In this document: positions 1 to 9,440 of the stretch, piece after piece
Layout: each line of letters begins with the position of its first letter
Numbering within the stretch: the stretch's first letter is position 1
NCBI RefSeq assembly: GCF_004770995.1
Contig: NZ_RQHW01000065.1
Location: forward strand, 107,833 to 171,832
Reading direction: 5' to 3'
DNA from: Leptospira idonii
GTDB taxonomy: Bacteria; Spirochaetota; Leptospiria; Leptospirales; Leptospiraceae
Length of the DNA stretch: 64,000 nt
The notes under the pieces: generated by a model
What the model was told of the DNA's origin: nothing
Database searches by the model: none
What the model saw: the letters and a program-made list of their open reading frames with translations, nothing else
Position numbers and translations under genes: made by a program

Positions 1-2
1 TT

Positions 3-1481
3 GAAGGGAAAACGAATTTAGAAGCAAAAGTATCTATCCCTCTTGCGACTCTCAATCGACACGGACTCATTGCAGGAGCAACCGGTACAGGAAAAACCAA
101 AACCTTACAACTTCTTTCCGAAGGTTTGGCGAAAGAAGGAATTCCCGTTCTACTTATGGATATCAAAGGGGATCTTTCCGGAATCGCAAAGGAAGGAGAG
201 AAAAAAGAACCAATTGAAAAAAGAAGCAAAGACTTGGGGATCTCCTGGAAAGGAGAAGGTTTTCCCGTAGAGTTTCTGACTCTTTCCCAAGAACCTGGTG
301 CAAAACTAAAAGCGACTGCGGCAGAATTCGGCCCCGTTCTTTTCTCTCGTATCTTAGATTTGAACGACACTCAAATGGGAGTGATCGCGTTGATTTTTAA
401 ATACTGCGATGATTTGGGAATTCCTCTTCTTGATCTGAAAGACATCAAAAAAGCACTTCAATATCTTACGGACGAAGGCAAGGAAGAAATCGCAAAAAAA
501 TACGGAGCGATTTCCACAAGCTCCGCATCTACCATCTTAAGAAAAATCATAGAGTTGGAAGGACAAGGAGGAGAGGTCTTCTTCGGAGAACCATCTTTCG
601 ATGTTTCCGATCTTCTGGAGAAAAAAGGCGACAAAGGCCAGATCAGCATTATCCGCCTAACGGACATTCAAAGCAAACCTAGACTTTTTTCCACATTCAT
701 GTTGTCCCTTCTCACTGAAATTTACGCAAACTTTCCGGAAGCAGGAGACTTGGACAAACCGAAATTGGCCATATTCATCGATGAAGCCCATCTCGTTTTT
801 GACGAGGCTTCCAAAACTCTTGTGGATCAAATCGAAAGTATGGTAAGATTGATTCGTTCCAAAGGAGTGGGAATCTTTTTCTGCACTCAATCTCCTACGG
901 ACATCCCTTCTCCCGTTTTGGCACAGTTAGGACTGAAAGTACAACATGCGTTACGTGCTTTTACTGCGAATGACAGAAAGGCAATCAAACAAGCTTCTGA
1001 AAACTATCCGATCACTGATTTTTACGAAGTAGCGGAAGAAATCACTCAGATGGGAATCGGAGAAGCTTTCGTAACAGCACTTAACTCCAAAGGGATTCCT
1101 ACTCCTCTTGTAAGAACTCTTTTGGCGCCCCCTGCTTCCCGAATGGACATTTTGACTCCTACGGAAATAGACAAAATCGTTTCTTCCTCTGATTTGGTTT
1201 CTAAATATTCCAAAGAAATCGATAGAGAATCCGCTTATGAAATCCTTGGGAAAAAAATTGATAACATTGCGGAAGGAGAAGAAGAAGCGGAAATCGAAGA
1301 AACGGGAGAATCCAACAAAAGAAAAAAAAGAACCAAAGAAAAGGAAGACCCCGGATTTTTGGAATCTCTTGCTAAGAACCCTCTCGCCAGAGACGTAGGA
1401 AGAACCGTCGCCAGAGAAGTCACAAGAGGACTCTTGGGAATGTTAGGCGTCACTTCCACAAAAAAATCCAGAAGGAAATAG
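3..1481 (+). CDS. HerA/DUF853-like ATPase, 5' end outside window
   Basis: The reading frame is open from the first bases of the window, so the gene starts upstream; about 493 residues are visible and probably only a few to about twenty are missing. A Walker A motif (GATGTGKT) is encoded near positions 84-107, well before the first in-window start-like codon (TTG at 126). A Walker B motif (AIFIDEAH) lies mid-protein, followed by a helicase-like CTQSPTD stretch. The basic C-terminal tail with NPLARDVGRT and a REVTRGLLG segment is typical of the DUF853/YjgR branch of HerA-like ATPases. The family is annotated as hexameric DNA-pumping-type ATPases, but the cellular role of this branch is poorly defined. 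Family call is firm; function is not. Confidence 0.88.
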   Translation, partial: EGKTNLEAKVSIPLATLNRHGLIAGATGTGKTKTLQLLSEGLAKEGIPVLLMDIKGDLSGIAKEGEKKEPIEKRSKDLGISWKGEGFPVEFLTLSQEPGAKLKATAAEFGPVLFSRILDLNDTQMGVIALIFKYCDDLGIPLLDLKDIKKALQYLTDEGKEEIAKKYGAISTSSASTILRKIIELEGQGGEVFFGEPSFDVSDLLEKKGDKGQISIIRLTDIQSKPRLFSTFMLSLLTEIYANFPEAGDLDKPKLAIFIDEAHLVFDEASKTLVDQIESMVRLIRSKGVGIFFCTQSPTDIPSPVLAQLGLKVQHALRAFTANDRKAIKQASENYPITDFYEVAEEITQMGIGEAFVTALNSKGIPTPLVRTLLAPPASRMDILTPTEIDKIVSSSDLVSKYSKEIDRESAYEILGKKIDNIAEGEEEAEIEETGESNKRKKRTKEKEDPGFLESLAKNPLARDVGRTVAREVTRGLLGMLGVTSTKKSRRK

Positions 1482-1515
1482 ACAAGGATCTTCGATTTTT
1501 AACTTAAAACTTTAA

Positions 1516-1932
1516 ATGGAAACAGAACAAAACGATTTATTTCAGCCTTCTTTAGAGAAGAAGGTTGCTGTACCTCTCTATTCCCAAAATGCCTCATTTT
1601 ATGTGGCATTTTTCGGGGGGATCTTCAGCATCATTTTCTTTCAGAGCCTAAACTCCTTCAAATTGAAAAGGTTTAAAATAGATTTTATTTTTTATCTTTT
1701 CTGGATGGGAGTGGGTCTCACTCTTCCTTTTTTTGAAACTCATAAATTGGTAAGCAGAATGATGGCTCTTGCCGCTTATGCAAATTTCTACTTCCTTCAC
1801 AAGAAGTATCACAAAGCGAACGAACTGTTCGGAACAGAATCTCCCTCTCCATGGAAACCAGGGATTTTTTGCAGTTTAGCGGGAATTTCCATTACGATCA
1901 CCGCTTATATGATCGCAAAGGCTTATCGATGA
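1516..1932 (+). CDS. small multi-pass membrane protein, unknown function
   Basis: 138 residues starting at an ATG 34 bases after the HerA-like gene. There are about three to four hydrophobic segments (around residues 27-45, 58-73, 78-95 and 117-135) with short basic loops such as FKLKRFK, so an inner-membrane protein is likely. No family is recognised. Its stop codon overlaps the next start (ATGA at 1929-1932), which implies translational coupling with the TPR protein downstream and, through it, with the TPR-AAA+ ATPase. A role as membrane partner of those two proteins is inference from this coupling. Confidence 0.7.
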   Translation: METEQNDLFQPSLEKKVAVPLYSQNASFYVAFFGGIFSIIFFQSLNSFKLKRFKIDFIFYLFWMGVGLTLPFFETHKLVSRMMALAAYANFYFLHKKYHKANELFGTESPSPWKPGIFCSLAGISITITAYMIAKAYR

Positions 1933-2804
1933 GTTCAGACAAATACGATCGACTGGATCAAATCTCCAACCTTATTGCAATCAAACGTTTCGATGAAGCG
2001 ATGAGGATTTGTGAAACAGAACTCAGTTATCAGCCAGACGATACAGATTTTTTATATCATAAGGCAAGATGCCTGATCCTAAAAGACAATTGGGCAGAAG
2101 CAGAAATCATCACCCAATCTGTATTAAACCAATCTCCAGAATCTGCTCCTTTTTTACTTCTGCAGTTTTCCATTTTCAAACAAAATAAACAATTCAGGGA
2201 AGCGGAAGAGATCCTTCTGTCCCTTTTGAAAAATTATCCGGAAGATGCCGACTTGTATGCAGAATATGCAATTTTACTAATACAAAATTTCCATTTGGAT
2301 AAAGCGAGAAAACTGATCCAAGAAGGGTTTCGACTGGATCCTGAAAATTCAGAAATCATGATTGCTAACTGTCTTCTTTCTATGACGGAAGGAAAAACAC
2401 CCGAACACTCTCTCTCCAAACTGATTTCAGAACACCCCGATCACCAAAATACATGTATACTTTTAGGCAATCATTTGATTGAAGAAGGCAAATACTCGCA
2501 GGCATTTTCCATCTTCCAAAGCTTATTTTTAGTTAACCCGGATGATACAGAAACAAAAGACATTCTCATTCGACTGAAAGTAAAAAAGAGCCCTTTCAGT
2601 TGGATTCTATATCCTTTGAACCGCTTCAAAAACATTGGCATAATTTTTTTCTGGGCATTTTTTATTGGAGCGACTTACGGACTGAAAAAACTGGGTTATA
2701 CGACTGCATCAGGAATCATCTCTATGATCTGGATTGTTTACTGTATTTATAGCTGGATTGTTCCCAGCGCATTGCGTTTTTGGTATCAAAAAAGAGGTTT
2801 TTAA
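1929..2804 (+). CDS. TPR protein with C-terminal membrane segments
   Basis: 291 residues. The ATG at 1929 is chosen because it overlaps the upstream TGA (ATGA); an in-frame ATG at 1851 would overlap the previous gene by 80 bases. The first about 210 residues are consecutive tetratricopeptide-like helix pairs (for example DFLYHKARCLILKDNWAEAE, DLYAEYAILL, NTCILLGNHLIEEGKYSQAF). Two hydrophobic stretches near the C-terminus (about residues 233-250 and 255-277) should anchor it in the membrane with the TPR scaffold on one side. The gene ends in TAATG shared with the AAA+ ATPase. TPR repeats mediate protein contacts; the partner is presumably one of the coupled genes. Confidence 0.78.
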   Translation: MSSDKYDRLDQISNLIAIKRFDEAMRICETELSYQPDDTDFLYHKARCLILKDNWAEAEIITQSVLNQSPESAPFLLLQFSIFKQNKQFREAEEILLSLLKNYPEDADLYAEYAILLIQNFHLDKARKLIQEGFRLDPENSEIMIANCLLSMTEGKTPEHSLSKLISEHPDHQNTCILLGNHLIEEGKYSQAFSIFQSLFLVNPDDTETKDILIRLKVKKSPFSWILYPLNRFKNIGIIFFWAFFIGATYGLKKLGYTTASGIISMIWIVYCIYSWIVPSALRFWYQKRGF

Positions 2805-3979
2805 TGGACATCAAAAGAATTGAAGCAGAACTCCTAAAAAACCCATTTAACTTTGATTTAAGATTAAAATATGCGAATTTACTCTTAGAGCTAGAAAGAT
2901 ACGAAGATTCTCTTCAGCAGTTTTTAATTTTGGACAATGGAACGCATTCGACCGTGGAGCTTAAATTAAAGATATGTGACTTGTATATGAATCAAGGAGA
3001 TCAAGACAACGCTAGAAAATATTACAAAGAAGCTAAGGCGATGGGTCTTCCGGATGACTTCGAAGAGTTTGATGAATTGGAGGAAATTCAATCCGCCCAA
3101 CCTTCCATAAAACCACCTAAACCTGTTTTTTTCTCAGAGATCATTGGAATGGATTCTTTGAAAAAAACAGTTCGTTTGAAAATCATTGAACCGTTTAAAA
3201 ATGTAGGTTTGTTTCAGAAATTCAAAAAAGATGCGGGAGGAGGAGTTCTTCTCTATGGACCACCTGGCTGCGGTAAAACGATGCTTGCAAAAGCAATCGC
3301 TACAGAATGCAATGCAGAATTTTTCAGCATAGAACTCAGCGATATTCTCAACTTATGGATTGGAGAAAGCGAAAGAAATTTAGCAGCAGCTTTCGACAGA
3401 GCCAGAAGTTCCACGCCGAGTGTACTTTTTATTGATGAACTGGATGCACTCGCTTATTCTAGATCGAAAACCCAAAACGAAAGTTCCAGAAAACTAGTGA
3501 ATGAATTTTTAACTCAATTGGATGGGATTTCCGCAAACAACCAAGGAATGCTTATATTAGGAGCTACGAATATGCCTTGGGATGTGGATTCTGCCATGAA
3601 ACGACCAGGCCGATTTTCCAGAGTGATCTTTGTCCCTCCTCCGGATGAGGCAGCAAGAGCGGCACTCTTCGAATCCAAATTAGAGGGAGTTCCCAAAAAA
3701 GGAATCCAATACTCGCTTTTGGCTTCCCAATCCCCCCATTTTTCTGGAGCGGACATAGACGGAGTCATTGAATTCGCCAAAGAAAATGTCATTTCCGATA
3801 TTTTGGAATCTGGAAAAGAAAGAGAGATTGAAACTTCAGACCTAATTTTAGGCATCAAAGAAAGAGCTCCCTCTACCATGGATTGGTTGAAAACTGCAAA
3901 AAATCTGGTGAAATTCGGAGATCCGGACGGGCAATATAAGGATGTAAAGGTTTATCTGAAGGAAAGTAAGATGTATTAG
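2804..3979 (+). CDS. TPR-AAA+ ATPase (classical AAA clade)
   Basis: 391 residues from the ATG in the TAATG overlap; an upstream in-frame TTG at 2780 is less likely. Residues 1-80 form two to three TPR-like helix pairs. Residues about 108-340 are one AAA module: Walker A GPPGCGKT at 152-159, Walker B LFIDELDA with D211/E212, sensor-1 GATN near 253-256, and the second region of homology with RPGRFSR at 267-273 giving the arginine-finger positions of the p97/Vps4/FtsH clade. There is no protease domain, so it should act as a remodelling ATPase using the TPR part as adaptor. The substrate is unknown; the coupled membrane and TPR genes are the natural partners. Confidence 0.85.
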   Translation: MDIKRIEAELLKNPFNFDLRLKYANLLLELERYEDSLQQFLILDNGTHSTVELKLKICDLYMNQGDQDNARKYYKEAKAMGLPDDFEEFDELEEIQSAQPSIKPPKPVFFSEIIGMDSLKKTVRLKIIEPFKNVGLFQKFKKDAGGGVLLYGPPGCGKTMLAKAIATECNAEFFSIELSDILNLWIGESERNLAAAFDRARSSTPSVLFIDELDALAYSRSKTQNESSRKLVNEFLTQLDGISANNQGMLILGATNMPWDVDSAMKRPGRFSRVIFVPPPDEAARAALFESKLEGVPKKGIQYSLLASQSPHFSGADIDGVIEFAKENVISDILESGKEREIETSDLILGIKERAPSTMDWLKTAKNLVKFGDPDGQYKDVKVYLKESKMY

Positions 3980-4067
3980 TGTAGTACCTCCTACAAATCT
4001 TCCCCTTTTCCCTTCTTCTGAACGATTTCTGCATCCTTTCTAGTCCTCCTACTGCCCCAACTAGATT

Positions 4068-4094
4068 TTAGCACTCTTTACATGAAAGTGCTTG
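4068..4094 (+). promoter_or_regulatory. CIRCE-like operator 1 (HrcA site)
   Basis: TTAGCACTC, nine bases, then AAGTGCTTG. The left arm is a perfect match to the CIRCE consensus TTAGCACTC-N9-GAGTGCTAA; the right arm matches at six of nine positions. It overlaps the predicted -35 box of groESL. Confidence 0.7.
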
Positions 4095-4120
4095 CCGATT
4101 TGCCTCCCCAATTTTAACAT
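4092..4120 (+). promoter_or_regulatory. predicted sigma-70-type promoter of groESL
   Basis: A -35-like TTGCCG at 4092-4097 and a -10-like TAACAT at 4115-4120 are separated by exactly 17 bases, each matching the consensus at four of six positions. The position between two CIRCE-like operators supports it. Predicted from sequence only. Confidence 0.5.
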
Positions 4121-4130
4121 GGCTCTAAGA

Positions 4131-4159
4131 CTTAGCACTCATTTGTGAATTCTGCTAAG
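4131..4159 (+). promoter_or_regulatory. CIRCE-like operator 2 (HrcA site)
   Basis: TTAGCACTC, nine bases, then TTCTGCTAA. The outer arms CTTAGCA and TGCTAAG are perfectly complementary over seven bases; the inner positions of the right arm deviate. It lies at about the predicted transcription start, 47 bases upstream of groES. CIRCE is the operator of the heat-labile repressor HrcA, so repression at normal temperature is expected. Confidence 0.75.
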
Positions 4160-4205
4160 TCCTCTCAAGAAAAGAATACTTAAATCAATCAAGGAGACTT
4201 ACCCT

Positions 4206-4496
4206 ATGGCATCGATCAAACCGTTGGGAGATAGAGTGGTAGTTGAGCCTAAATCAGAGGCTGAAGAAAAAATTGGTTCCATCATCGTACCTGATACTGC
4301 GAAAGAAAAACCACAAGAAGGTAAAGTAACCGCTGTTGGCCAAGGAAAATACGAAGATGGCAAGCTCGTTCCATTGGAAGTTAAAGTAGGAGATACAGTT
4401 CTCTACGGAAAATATTCCGGAACAGAAATCAAACAAGCCGGTAAGGATTATCTTATCATTCGTGAAAGCGACATCCTCGCTATCGTTACCAACTAA
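4206..4496 (+). CDS. groES: co-chaperonin GroES
   Basis: 96 residues with the family start [13 protein letters not shown] and the mobile-loop region around residues 16-33, matching the usual length of about 95. Forms the heptameric lid of the GroEL folding chamber in the cytoplasm. A strong ribosome binding site AAGGAG (4191-4196) precedes the ATG. It is the first gene of a groES-groEL operon, 19 bases ahead of groEL, downstream of two CIRCE-like operators, so HrcA-controlled heat-shock expression is expected. Confidence 0.98.
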   Translation: MASIKPLGDRVVVEPKSEAEEKIGSIIVPDTAKEKPQEGKVTAVGQGKYEDGKLVPLEVKVGDTVLYGKYSGTEIKQAGKDYLIIRESDILAIVTN

Positions 4497-4506
4497 ACTA
4501 TTATAG

Positions 4507-6162
<1,656 letters not shown>

Positions 6163-6195
6163 TCGTTCCCCCTACCGAACCATCCGTTCGAAAAG

Positions 6196-6230
6196 AAAGC
6201 CTAAGGGGATTTCCTCTTAGGCTTTTGTTT
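6196..6230 (+). terminator. rho-independent terminator of groESL
   Basis: Stem AAGCCTAAG at 6197-6205 pairs perfectly with CTTAGGCTT at 6216-6224, extended by a further A-T pair, and is followed by a T-rich run (TTGTTTTT). Confidence 0.85.
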
Positions 6231-6267
6231 TTAGTGGTGGGTGGGGCGAAACTTCGAAAAACACGAT

Positions 6268-6468
6268 ATGATGAATTTTAATGAGATATCCTTCGGGTTT
6301 TTAACAGAGCATGAAGAATTATTTCCTTACTATGATGAAGAGGAAACATCGCCTGAAGATGAAAAATTTATTCTCATCAAATACAAGGCATTTAACCCAT
6401 ATTTACTCAAAAGTCTTGAATTAGGCGTACAATCCAAAATTGAAAGTCTAAAACTAGATCTATATTAA
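6268..6468 (+). CDS. small acidic hypothetical protein (doubtful)
   Basis: An open frame of 66 codons from the ATG pair at 6268/6271 (75 codons if a GTG at 6241 is used). The predicted peptide is acidic (EEETSPEDE) and aromatic-rich with no recognised family and no convincing ribosome binding site. It sits alone between the groEL terminator and a convergent gene at the edge of an AT-rich patch. It could be a short orphan gene, a remnant of a longer one, or not a gene at all. Confidence 0.3.
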   Translation: MMNFNEISFGFLTEHEELFPYYDEEETSPEDEKFILIKYKAFNPYLLKSLELGVQSKIESLKLDLY

Positions 6469-6533
6469 ACCCATCTATCGATAAGGACGATACAAACTAT
6501 GACTTACGGAACTGTTGCCTTTTCTCAATCATC

Positions 6534-6992
6534 CTAATTCCTAGAATGTAATCCTAGTTTGTTTCCTTCCGTATCAAGGAACAAAGCAAAGAAGCCCATT
6601 TCAGGACTGATTTCCGTTTTGTTTACAATGATTTTTCCACCGTTTTTCTCAATTTTATCTAAAGTGGGCTGTAAATCATTTCCTGCATTTAGATAAATCA
6701 CAGCTCCGTTCTTTGTAGGAACGTAATCATTTCCTTTGACTAAAACGACATACGCTGCATCTCCACTTTCAGGGAACACACCCATCTGCACCCCTTCCAT
6801 ATCCATTTTCTCAATCGTAATCCCTAAAACCGTTTGGTAGAATCCGATTGCTCTTGAAAAATCCGTAGTAGGGATTTCGACAATAGATACGAATTTTTGA
6901 TTCGATGTTTCCGAGCTAACTTTATCTTCTTTTTTGCAATTGCTCATTCCCATTCCAAGAATGATTGCAGTAATGATTAACAATTGTTTCAT
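6534..6992 (-). CDS. VOC (glyoxalase/bleomycin-resistance fold) lipoprotein
   Basis: 152 residues. The N-terminus is a short lipoprotein-type signal (hydrophobic core ITAIILGMGM, then SNCKK, with Cys19 as likely lipidation site). The rest is one VOC module: FVSIVEIPTTDFSRAIGFYQ opens the first beta-alpha-beta-beta-beta unit, and FALFLDTEGNKLGLHS closes the second. VOC proteins bind metals or small ligands; the substrate cannot be deduced. An envelope-anchored VOC protein is less usual than a cytosolic one. It lies 73 bases downstream of the AraC-type regulator on the same strand and is probably its target or operon partner. Confidence 0.82.
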   Translation of the reverse strand: MKQLLIITAIILGMGMSNCKKEDKVSSETSNQKFVSIVEIPTTDFSRAIGFYQTVLGITIEKMDMEGVQMGVFPESGDAAYVVLVKGNDYVPTKNGAVIYLNAGNDLQPTLDKIEKNGGKIIVNKTEISPEMGFFALFLDTEGNKLGLHSRN

Positions 6993-7065
6993 TGATTCCT
7001 CGTTTCTTTTTCATAGTTTATCCCAAAGAAGATGAACAAAATTGTAAAAATACGACAGATTAAGA

Positions 7066-7887
7066 TTATTCTTCTGAATAAATAAGAGAGGATAGAATCA
7101 TTGTTTCGTTACCAAAGAACTTTTTAGGATTCATTCCTGTAAACTCTTTGAAATCTTTTATGAAATGAGCTTGGTCGAAATAATCACTCTCGTAAGCAAT
7201 TTGAGTCAGACTTGTAGATTGTCCTTTGAGAAGCATTTTTAAAGCGGTTTGCAAGCGAATGATTTTCCCCAGTTTTTTTGGACTGATTCCAATCTGCTTT
7301 TGGAATTTTCTTTCCAACTGCCTTCTTTTGGCAAGGTCCTCTTCCAGAATATCATTGATAGAAATACTTCCGTTTGCCGTCATAATTGCATCAATCGTCG
7401 TCTTTACGATCTGATCTACCGTTGATTTTTCTCTCAGTTTACTCAAAAGAAAAGCTTCTACAATTCGTATTCTCTCTTGTGTATTTGCCGCTTGAACGAT
7501 TTTCGATTTCAATTCCTTGGCAATCTCTTCACCGAATAAAAATTCCAGAGGTGTTTCTTTATTTGCCAAACTCTCAACAGACACATTCACAAAGTTAGCA
7601 ATTCCATAAGGATAAAACTTAACCGCAAAGGAATCCACATATCCTGTCGGTTCAATGTAAAAAGGTTCGGTGATTTGTCCGATCACCATTGCTCTAGGCT
7701 GAAAAATAAAATCATTTTCAAAAGTATAACGTTTGATATCTTCTCCCAGAATAAAAGCCATTTCGATACAGCCATCAGGAAGAATTTGTTGTCGTTCATA
7801 ATGACTTTCAGCCGGTATTTCCAACGTCCAATAACATTTAACAAGAGAATCTAAATCCGCTTTCGGTGAGAAGGTTTCGTATTTCAT
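7066..7887 (-). CDS. AraC-family transcriptional regulator
   Basis: 273 residues. The C-terminal third carries two helix-turn-helix units: SINDILEEDLAKRRQLERKF, and a second with LTQIAYESDYFDQAHFIKDF followed by the hallmark FTGMNPKKFF. The N-terminal part (YWTLEIPAESHYERQQILPDG) resembles the DUF6597 sensor domain often attached to AraC regulators. The start is supported by AAAAGGA upstream. It is followed by the VOC lipoprotein gene. Base composition is more AT-rich than the flanking housekeeping genes, and the resemblance to Bacteroidota-type regulators suggests horizontal acquisition; that is inference. Confidence 0.9.
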   Translation of the reverse strand: MKYETFSPKADLDSLVKCYWTLEIPAESHYERQQILPDGCIEMAFILGEDIKRYTFENDFIFQPRAMVIGQITEPFYIEPTGYVDSFAVKFYPYGIANFVNVSVESLANKETPLEFLFGEEIAKELKSKIVQAANTQERIRIVEAFLLSKLREKSTVDQIVKTTIDAIMTANGSISINDILEEDLAKRRQLERKFQKQIGISPKKLGKIIRLQTALKMLLKGQSTSLTQIAYESDYFDQAHFIKDFKEFTGMNPKKFFGNETMILSSLIYSEE

Positions 7888-8034
7888 AAAAAAATCCTTT
7901 TAAATTGCATTGCAATATAACCATATAATTGAAAATTTATTTCTGTGTTTTTATTTCATTCTATAAAATATATCAAAGCAGATAATGCCGATTTAGTTCT
8001 CTGCTTTATCGTATATGTTTCTTTAGCAAAATAA

Positions 8035-8602
8035 ATGCTCAAGGACAACCGAGACTCTTCCGAAAATTTCAAATATTTCAACATACAAACTCAATTCAAT
8101 GCCTTTGCGATTGAAGGCTCTTGCGATATATCCATTTTAGGCAAGCTCAAAGAACATAAGAAAGTATACATTCCTGATGTTTATGAAAACTCTAAATTAT
8201 ATTCCAAACCTTTCTTTCTCAGGACCGAAGTTCGATGTACATCACTTTCGGATCTCTCCCAATATAAAAATAGGTTCCATAATTTTCGGATTGTTTCATT
8301 ACAATTTCGACTCAATTTCCTCTTCAAGGAAAGATATAATGGTAAATCAAAATCTTTCATAAATTTATGGACAATCCGCTTCACTTACGATTCAAGAAGA
8401 TTCGAATTTGCACATGGATTATATCATATACATTACGAAGACAATGTTCTTATTACTTATATTTTTCGTTATCGGGGAGTTTTTCTATCGATCTTCTCAA
8501 ATTAAGTTTTTTGATCCCGCATTGTCCGAGGAATTGAACATGTATAGCCAAAGAGATGATATATTGATTTCTGATCTAAGCGAAACCAATTCAATAATTT
8601 AA
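8035..8602 (+). pseudogene. AT-rich stretch with possible decayed GAF-domain remnant
   Basis: The 747-base gap 7888-8634 has no convincing intact gene. Frame 1 (8035-8505) reads a segment VYIPDVYENSKLYSKPFF, reminiscent of the middle of a GAF domain. From about 8240 the GAF-like pattern continues better in frame 2 (NIKIGSIIFGLFHYNFD, then SSRKDIMVNQNLS to a stop at 8362), which suggests a frameshift. A further open piece at 8408-8602 encodes a hydrophobic segment. Leptospires have many GAF-containing signalling proteins, so a degraded one is plausible, but the resemblance is weak and the stretch could be non-coding. Confidence 0.3.
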
Positions 8603-8634
8603 ATATGTAAAATCCGGCTCTTAAAAATACACTA

Positions 8635-9321
8635 TTATAACATAGAAGGATAACTAAGAATTATATATGTGCCGCAGAATGGCATGGAAAGAAAATACTT
8701 GAAAGATTTATGATCAAAATTTCTTCCTGTAGCTTCATTTCTAAATCCGATAAAACATACAGCGCCAAAAGGCATTCCGATTGTATGAAGGGTACCGGCA
8801 ACTAAATCATAAGAAAAAGCCAAAGGATATACAGGCATCAAACCAAACCTCATTTGATTTGTATTCATTTTAGAAATACTATGATCAGAAATATTCTCAA
8901 ATTTAGGAACACCGGTTATTTCATAATAATCAACTTGATTTTCATCCTGTGCAAAAATAGGGATCTTAAATTTCATGTAGACTGAATCTGTATTGATCCA
9001 TTCTTCTTTACTCAATAATTTAGCATCTATTTTCTTTGTATTTGGGATAGGCTTACATTCGGAAAAGACTACTTCCAAATATCGATAAGGGGATTTAATG
9101 TAAGTGCAAAGATTTTTAAATATTACTGATTCATTCTGAATATCGGCTTCAATGATTATAACATTTTCAGGCGTAATACTCCAAGAGTGAAGTTTTTTAA
9201 TTTTATATACACTTTTTTCATTTGTGATGGCGTTAGTAACCTTTTCGGTCATTCGAAAAGTATAACATGAAGTCACAAGAGTCATTGTTATAAGGATTAT
9301 ATTTAGCTGGCGATATCTCAT
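8635..9321 (-). CDS. hypothetical lipoprotein
   Basis: 228 residues with a lipoprotein-type N-terminus (ILITMTLVTSCYTF, likely lipidated Cys19). The mature part has no recognised domain. It is beta-rich in the first half, and a glycine/hydrophobic segment (LVAGTLHTIGMPFGAVCFIGF) lies near residues 175-195. Composition is AT-rich. It lies 119 bases downstream of the RsbU-like phosphatase gene on the same strand, so it may have its own promoter. Confidence 0.65.
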   Translation of the reverse strand: MRYRQLNIILITMTLVTSCYTFRMTEKVTNAITNEKSVYKIKKLHSWSITPENVIIIEADIQNESVIFKNLCTYIKSPYRYLEVVFSECKPIPNTKKIDAKLLSKEEWINTDSVYMKFKIPIFAQDENQVDYYEITGVPKFENISDHSISKMNTNQMRFGLMPVYPLAFSYDLVAGTLHTIGMPFGAVCFIGFRNEATGRNFDHKSFKYFLSMPFCGTYIILSYPSML

Positions 9322-9339
9322 AAGTATTTTCTTTATTGA

Positions 9340-9359
9340 GTAAGATCAAAGAATCTTAC
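9340..9359. repeat. 7-bp inverted repeat upstream of lipoprotein gene
   Basis: GTAAGAT (9340-9346) and ATCTTAC (9353-9359) are perfect complements around a six-base loop, 19 bases upstream of the lipoprotein start at 9321. No T-run follows on either strand, so an operator or 5'-leader hairpin is more likely than a terminator. Confidence 0.4.
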
Positions 9360-9440
9360 CATCCTCTTCCGGATTTGCTAATCCTGCCTCGCTCAGACAC
9401 ATATCCCAGACCTATTTCATTGTAAAAGAAAAAAATACCA

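Noticed and set aside
6233..6247. Third copy of the GC-rich hairpin element
   Set aside because: GGTGGGTGGGG after the groEL terminator resembles the right arm, but no complementary left arm is present.
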